In this document: positions 60,422 through 64,000 of the stretch, piece by piece
Layout of the letters: each line of letters begins with the position of its first letter
Position numbering within the stretch: position 1 is the stretch's first letter
NCBI RefSeq assembly: GCF_004143485.2
Contig: NZ_ML974132.1
Span: 1-64,000 of the forward strand
DNA length: 64,000 nucleotides
Direction: 5' to 3'
DNA from: Halorussus amylolyticus
GTDB taxonomy: Archaea; Halobacteriota; Halobacteria; Halobacteriales; Haladaptataceae
Position numbers and translations under genes: made by a program
The notes under the pieces: model-generated
Database searches by the model: none
Told to the model about the DNA's origin: nothing
What the model saw: the letters and a program-made list of their open reading frames with translations, nothing else

Positions 60422-60535
60422 CGAACCGTTTCACCTGTGGTCTGCGAATCTGTGCCATGGCCTGCCCGTATCTCGACTACCGCGAGTCGTCGGACGACGA
60501 CTCGTTCGAGACGGCCCGCGCGTACTGCACCGTCG
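60422..60535 (+). repeat. Duplicated 114-nt segment, left copy
   Basis: It matches 63149-63262 in the same order with 10 mismatches and no gaps. It covers the promoter and first 26 codons of the small CPYLDYRE gene. Confidence 0.85.
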
Positions 60536-60576
60536 GGATGATTTCTCCGGCCGATATTACGGCCCACCTCTCGTAG
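60457..60576 (+). pseudogene. Truncated copy of the small CPYLDYRE gene
   Basis: 39 residues: CPYLDYRESSDDDSFETARA, then YCTVGMISPADITAHLS. It matches the intact gene at 63184 up to residue 26 and then diverges and stops early. It is either a decayed copy or a short paralogue. Confidence 0.6.
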
Positions 60577-60815
60577 GTAGAGGCGCCGAAAATCGGGCCG
60601 GGGTTCCCGCACTCGCCCGTAGTTGTCACCCCTTCGATTAACCGACTGGCTAGCCGCGCCGGGAACGCCACCACGCGTCGAGTCATGAAAGAAATTTTAT
60701 ACCACCAAGAGAGAACGAACAATGACGGTATGATACCGTGGTATGAACGAACGCGCTCGACGTTCGAATGTGATTCGGGGAGTCCGTCGCTCCGAACCGA
60801 GGAATCGCGAGGAAT

Positions 60816-61760
60816 ATGAACCGTAAGCAGTACCTCGTGTACCGACTCGTCTGGACGGTAGTCGGCGCGTGGGGCGCGCTCTCGGGTATCTTTCTGGCTT
60901 TCGCGCTCGCGCCCGACCCGGGGCAGTACAAAATCTGTCCCGGCGGTGGCTGTCGAGCAGCGTATCGCGCCGCGAGAAACTACGACGCGCCGCTTCACGA
61001 GCGGTATCTGTCGTGGATGGAGGGGTTTCTAACTTTCGACCTCGGAACGACGGTACGCGGCGAACCCATCGCAGGCGTTCTCGCCGACGCGAGTACCGTG
61101 ACGCTCACCTACCTCGTACTCTCGGTCGCACTCGCGGTTATCGCCGGCGTCGGCGTGGGACTGTTCGTCGCGATGCGACCGGACAGTAAACTCCTCCGCG
61201 CCGTTCGAGCCGTCTCGTACGTCGGATTCGCGATTCCCACGTTCGTCGCCGCGTTGGGGGTGTTCTTCGTCGCGGTGGAGTATCTCGGCATCTACACGCT
61301 GGAGTACGACCACGAGCAGGCGCTGTTCACGGCTCGGAATCTCGTCGCACTCACGTTACCCGCGGGCGTCGTGACGGTGAACTTGTTCGCGATTCAGTTG
61401 CGGTACGCCCGTTCGGAATCGGTCGACATTCTGCAGAGAGACTTCATACGGGCGCTTCATGCCCGCGGGATGGGCACGGCGGTAGTGGTCAGGCACGTCC
61501 TCAAAAACGGGGCGACCTCGTTGCTGTCGGTGTTCTTCTCCGAACTCGTCGGCGTCGTGTTCGTCGTCCTCGTCGTGGTCGAAGTCATCTTCGACATTCC
61601 CGGATTCGGCCAGTTGCTCTACCGAGGAATACAGCAGCGCGACCTCGGCATCATTCTCGCGACCACGACCTTCCCCATCCTGCTGGTCATGGTCGGGAAT
61701 TTCGTGCAGGACGTTGCGTACACCATCATCGACCCGAGAATCGAATCGGGGGCAGAATGA
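60816..61760 (+). CDS. Peptide/nickel-type ABC transporter permease, DppB-like
   Basis: 314 residues. Six membrane helices and the EAA-like loop RDFIRALHARGMGTAVVVRHVLKN; the helix IPTFVAALGVFFV and the C-terminal FDIPGFGQLLYRGIQQRD motif are DppB-like. It forms the membrane channel with the next gene. Four nucleotides overlap with that gene. No ATPase or solute-binding protein gene is near. A TATA-like aaattttata is at 60692-60701, over 100 nt upstream. Confidence 0.85.
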   Translation: MNRKQYLVYRLVWTVVGAWGALSGIFLAFALAPDPGQYKICPGGGCRAAYRAARNYDAPLHERYLSWMEGFLTFDLGTTVRGEPIAGVLADASTVTLTYLVLSVALAVIAGVGVGLFVAMRPDSKLLRAVRAVSYVGFAIPTFVAALGVFFVAVEYLGIYTLEYDHEQALFTARNLVALTLPAGVVTVNLFAIQLRYARSESVDILQRDFIRALHARGMGTAVVVRHVLKNGATSLLSVFFSELVGVVFVVLVVVEVIFDIPGFGQLLYRGIQQRDLGIILATTTFPILLVMVGNFVQDVAYTIIDPRIESGAE

Positions 61761-62950
61761 GTCGCCCAATCATCGCGAACGAGGAGGTTGCGGACGCCGA
61801 CGGCCGAGACTCGCGACTGGCGCGGCGTGACTGGGCGTTCCTCGGGGTTTTAGCCGTCCTCACGGTTCTCCTCGTCGCGGACTGGCGAGGAGCGTTTCGG
61901 GTCGATTACGTCCTCTTCTCGTACGACTTCACGGGACTGGATTGGTTGTTCGTCTACGCCCTCGCGGTCCTCGCGTTCTACTTCGTCCTACCGCTGGCCA
62001 TCAAACGACGACGGACCGCCGCGTACTGGCGGCGACTTCGGGCGGACCGGTGGGCGACCGCGAGTTTCGTCGTCCTCGTTGCGTTCGTGCTTCTCGGTCT
62101 CTTCGGACCGCTCGTCTTCCACCCTGACCGGCCTGTCTTCGGTGAGATGGGGCCGTACGGGGTCCCACTGACCCAACCGCCCGTCGGGTTCGATATCTTG
62201 TGGGGCGGCCCCTGTGCCGGTGCCGAGATAGACGGTCGCTGTCACGGGACGTGGCAGTACCCGCTCGGAACGACGCCGGGCGGGAAGGACGTGGTCGGGA
62301 TGATAGTCGCCGGGACGCGAGTCGCGCTGGAAATCTCGGTCATCTGCGTCGCACTCCTCGTTCCGCTGGCGACCGTAGTTGGGACGACTGCCGCGACCTA
62401 CGGCGGTCGAGTCGACGAGTTTCTCATGCGGTACGTCGATATTCAGCAGTCGATTCCGGCGTTCTTCGTGATTATTCTCGCCCAAGAGACGCTCGGCTAC
62501 ATCAACAAGGACACCGGCGGGAGCCTCCTGCTCGTCGTCCTCGTGTTCGGATTCATGAACTGGGGCGGAATCGCCCGGATTGTCCGGTCCGAGGCGCTCG
62601 AACTACAGGAGCAGTCTCACGTCCACGCCGCGAGGATTGCGGGGATGAGTGAATTCCGAATCGTGAGAACTCACGTCGTTCCGAACGCGCTCAGCACCAT
62701 CTTCACCGCAGTTACGGTTCAAATCAGTTGGCTGTTGCTCCTCGAAACGACGCTGTCGTTTCTGGGCATCGGTTCGAAAGTCCACCCGTCGTGGGGGTAC
62801 GTGATGACGACCAGCGCGCGGTCAGACTTCTTCCCGACCCACCACTGGTGGGGCGTCCTGTTTCCAGCGATTGTGCTTGCGGTGGCTGTCGTCGCACTCC
62901 AGATTCTCGGAGACGCCCTCAGAGACGTGACCGACCCTCGGATGAAGTAG
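61757..62950 (+). CDS. Peptide/nickel-type ABC transporter permease, DppC-like
   Basis: 397 residues. DppC motifs are YPLGTTPGGKDVVGMIVAG, QEQSHVHAARIAGMSEFRI (EAA-type loop) and TTLSFLGIGSKVHPSWGYV. An extra N-terminal part (about 80 residues) carries two membrane helices not usual in bacteria but seen in haloarchaea. It overlaps DppB by 4 nt. Its partner ATPase must be encoded elsewhere. Confidence 0.87.
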   Translation: MSRPIIANEEVADADGRDSRLARRDWAFLGVLAVLTVLLVADWRGAFRVDYVLFSYDFTGLDWLFVYALAVLAFYFVLPLAIKRRRTAAYWRRLRADRWATASFVVLVAFVLLGLFGPLVFHPDRPVFGEMGPYGVPLTQPPVGFDILWGGPCAGAEIDGRCHGTWQYPLGTTPGGKDVVGMIVAGTRVALEISVICVALLVPLATVVGTTAATYGGRVDEFLMRYVDIQQSIPAFFVIILAQETLGYINKDTGGSLLLVVLVFGFMNWGGIARIVRSEALELQEQSHVHAARIAGMSEFRIVRTHVVPNALSTIFTAVTVQISWLLLLETTLSFLGIGSKVHPSWGYVMTTSARSDFFPTHHWWGVLFPAIVLAVAVVALQILGDALRDVTDPRMK

Positions 62951-63148
62951 CGCTCGCGGGAAGCGATTGAACCGTCGCCGAAGTACGCGACCCTGTTCTA
63001 CCCGTCTCCGCCCTCTCGGGGACCGCAATCGTCGGACTTACCCTCTCACAGAACACCTCGAATACATCATATTCCCGACCGATGTATGACGTGGGCCGAC
63101 GTGTGCGTCGTTGCGGGTCGCTACGGAATGCTCGAACACTACCGCACA

Positions 63149-63262
63149 CGAACCATTTTACCCGCGGTCTGCGAACCTGTCCCATGACCTGCCCGTATCT
63201 CGACTACCGCGAGGCGTCCGGCGACGACTCGTTCGAGACGGCCCGCGCGTACTGCACCGTCG
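63149..63262 (+). repeat. Duplicated 114-nt segment, right copy
   Basis: It matches 60422-60535 with 10 mismatches. It covers the promoter and beginning of the intact small gene at 63184. The two copies flank the ABC permease pair. Confidence 0.85.
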
Positions 63263-63390
63263 CCGAGCGGTTCGTACAGCCGATGCGCGCCGACATCTGC
63301 AACGACCGCTACGACCTCGACCACGAGGCCCACTGCGAAATCTATCGGGAACACGAGGACGGGACAGAGTCATCGGGTGACGACTCGTGA
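63184..63390 (+). CDS. Small Cys-containing protein
   Basis: 68 residues: MTCPYLDYREASGDDSFETA, then RAYCTVAERFVQPMRADICNDRYDLDHEAHCEIYREHEDG. Four Cys and two His could bind zinc or an Fe-S centre. It overlaps the next gene by 4 nt (GTGA). Its 5' part is duplicated at 60422. Function unknown. Confidence 0.7.
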   Translation: MTCPYLDYREASGDDSFETARAYCTVAERFVQPMRADICNDRYDLDHEAHCEIYREHEDGTESSGDDS

Positions 63391-64000
63391 GCTACGACGC
63401 GTACCTCGGTGGTGAGCCAGTCATCATCACCGCCGCGTTGACCGGGGGCGTCCACGGGAAGGAGGCCAACCCCAATATTCCCGAGACGCCCGAAGAAATC
63501 GGTCGCGCGGCCGCCGACGCCGAGGCCGCGGGCGCGTCGGTCGTCCACCTCCACGCCCGGAAGCCGAACGGCGAGCGCGCCTTCTCGACCGAGCGATTTC
63601 AGGCGATTACCGACGAGGTGCGCGCCCGAACCGACGACATCATCGTCCAGCACTCGACCGGCGGGACGGGTGCCCCCCTCGAAGTTCGGCGGCAACCGCT
63701 TCGCACCGACCCCGCGCCCGAGATGGCGAGCCTCGACATGGGGCCGCTGAACCGCTACGACCACCTCACGAGCGAGAACACGCGCGGGATGGTCGATTCC
63801 CTGCACGACGAGATGGTCGAGCGCGGCATCAAGCCCGAACTGGAGGTGTTCAACGACGGCCATCTCAACGAGACTCACCAGCTTTTGGACCGCCGGAGCC
63901 TCGCCGACCCGGTGTACGCCACGCTCATCTTCGGGTCCGGAACCCTGACCCGGCCCCGCCCCCGGAACTTCCTGAACGCAATCGACAATCTGCCCGAAGG
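63387..64000 (+). CDS. BKACE-family beta-keto acid cleavage enzyme (DUF849), partial
   Basis: 204 residues are visible; the gene runs beyond the window. It starts at GTG (SYDAYLGGEPVIITAALTGG), with the zinc-site motif VVHLHARKPNG and the segments VQHSTGGTG and MASLDMGPLNR. The family cleaves beta-keto acids with acetyl-CoA. It is coupled to the small Cys protein by a 4-nt overlap. Confidence 0.88.
   Translation, partial: MSYDAYLGGEPVIITAALTGGVHGKEANPNIPETPEEIGRAAADAEAAGASVVHLHARKPNGERAFSTERFQAITDEVRARTDDIIVQHSTGGTGAPLEVRRQPLRTDPAPEMASLDMGPLNRYDHLTSENTRGMVDSLHDEMVERGIKPELEVFNDGHLNETHQLLDRRSLADPVYATLIFGSGTLTRPRPRNFLNAIDNLPE

Noticed and set aside
1-64000. CRISPR array or rRNA operon
   Set aside because: No regularly spaced repeats of 24-40 nt and no rRNA signatures were seen; the dispersed hairpins are irregular in spacing.

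Overview
The window is a piece of a haloarchaeal (class Halobacteria) chromosome. The evidence is strongly GC-rich DNA, very acidic predicted proteins, Tat signals and Tat lipoboxes, a PGF-CTERM cell-surface anchor, HTH_10 and TrmB regulators, archaeal genes (pelota, archaeal TruB, DUF106, Lhr-type helicase) and TATA boxes about 27 nt before start codons, as expected for leaderless transcripts. A Halorussus-like genus is my guess, not something the sequence proves. There is no rRNA and no CRISPR array; two tRNA genes are present, Ile(GAU) and Val(CAC).

Layout. 1-6.1 kb: end of a membrane protein, a soluble chemotaxis transducer, HD hydrolase, GIDE-domain membrane protein, MBL hydrolase, FxsA, tRNA-Ile. 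6.1-8.5 kb: low-GC accessory patch next to the tRNA (HTH_10 regulator divergent from an epoxide-hydrolase-like enzyme, then a decayed stretch). 8.5-11.1 kb: conserved DUF106 (Oxa1/EMC3-like)-cmk-truB block. 11.1-14.1 kb: surface glycoprotein, a J-domain gene interrupted by a poly-G/poly-C tract, a DUF7504-like gene. 14.7-22.5 kb: thioredoxin-fold DUF255 protein, TrmB regulator, Vms1-like ribosome-rescue factor, phosphoesterase, a secreted peptidoglycan amidase, carA with a divergent Lrp regulator. 22.7-28.4 kb: Tat lipoprotein, PHP esterase, lipid kinase, and a TnpB (IS1341-type) element with a candidate omega RNA. 28.4-36.5 kb: two tandem superoxide dismutases, methyltransferase, ZIP transporter, a secreted PBP4/DacB-like S13 enzyme, SDR, lipoprotein. 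36.5-45 kb: small redox enzymes (MsrB, Mn-catalase, two flavin-fold proteins, a molybdopterin oxidoreductase), a zinc-finger microprotein, DUF502 and pelota. 45-53 kb: Lhr helicase, a low-GC regulator/membrane pair, DEDD exonuclease, beta-propeller lipoprotein, LarA. 53-64 kb: DUF2178/XRE pair with three operators, M42 peptidase, NmrA protein, adenine deaminase with an MBL hydrolase, tRNA-Val, an orphan pair of peptide-type ABC permeases between two copies of a small gene, and the start of a BKACE enzyme.

How it fits together. Oxidative-stress functions recur (two SODs, Mn-catalase, MsrB). Two secreted enzymes act on peptidoglycan, a polymer haloarchaea do not make, so they most likely act on bacteria. 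Ribosome-rescue factors (Vms1-like, pelota) sit at separate loci.

The most unusual layer is non-coding: two families of dispersed, hairpin-rich repeats (17.36/32.34 kb and 41.70/55.12 kb) whose copies differ by paired, compensating changes. A two-hairpin module from the first family is also inserted in frame inside a methyltransferase gene, and an 18-bp perfect hairpin lies inside larA.
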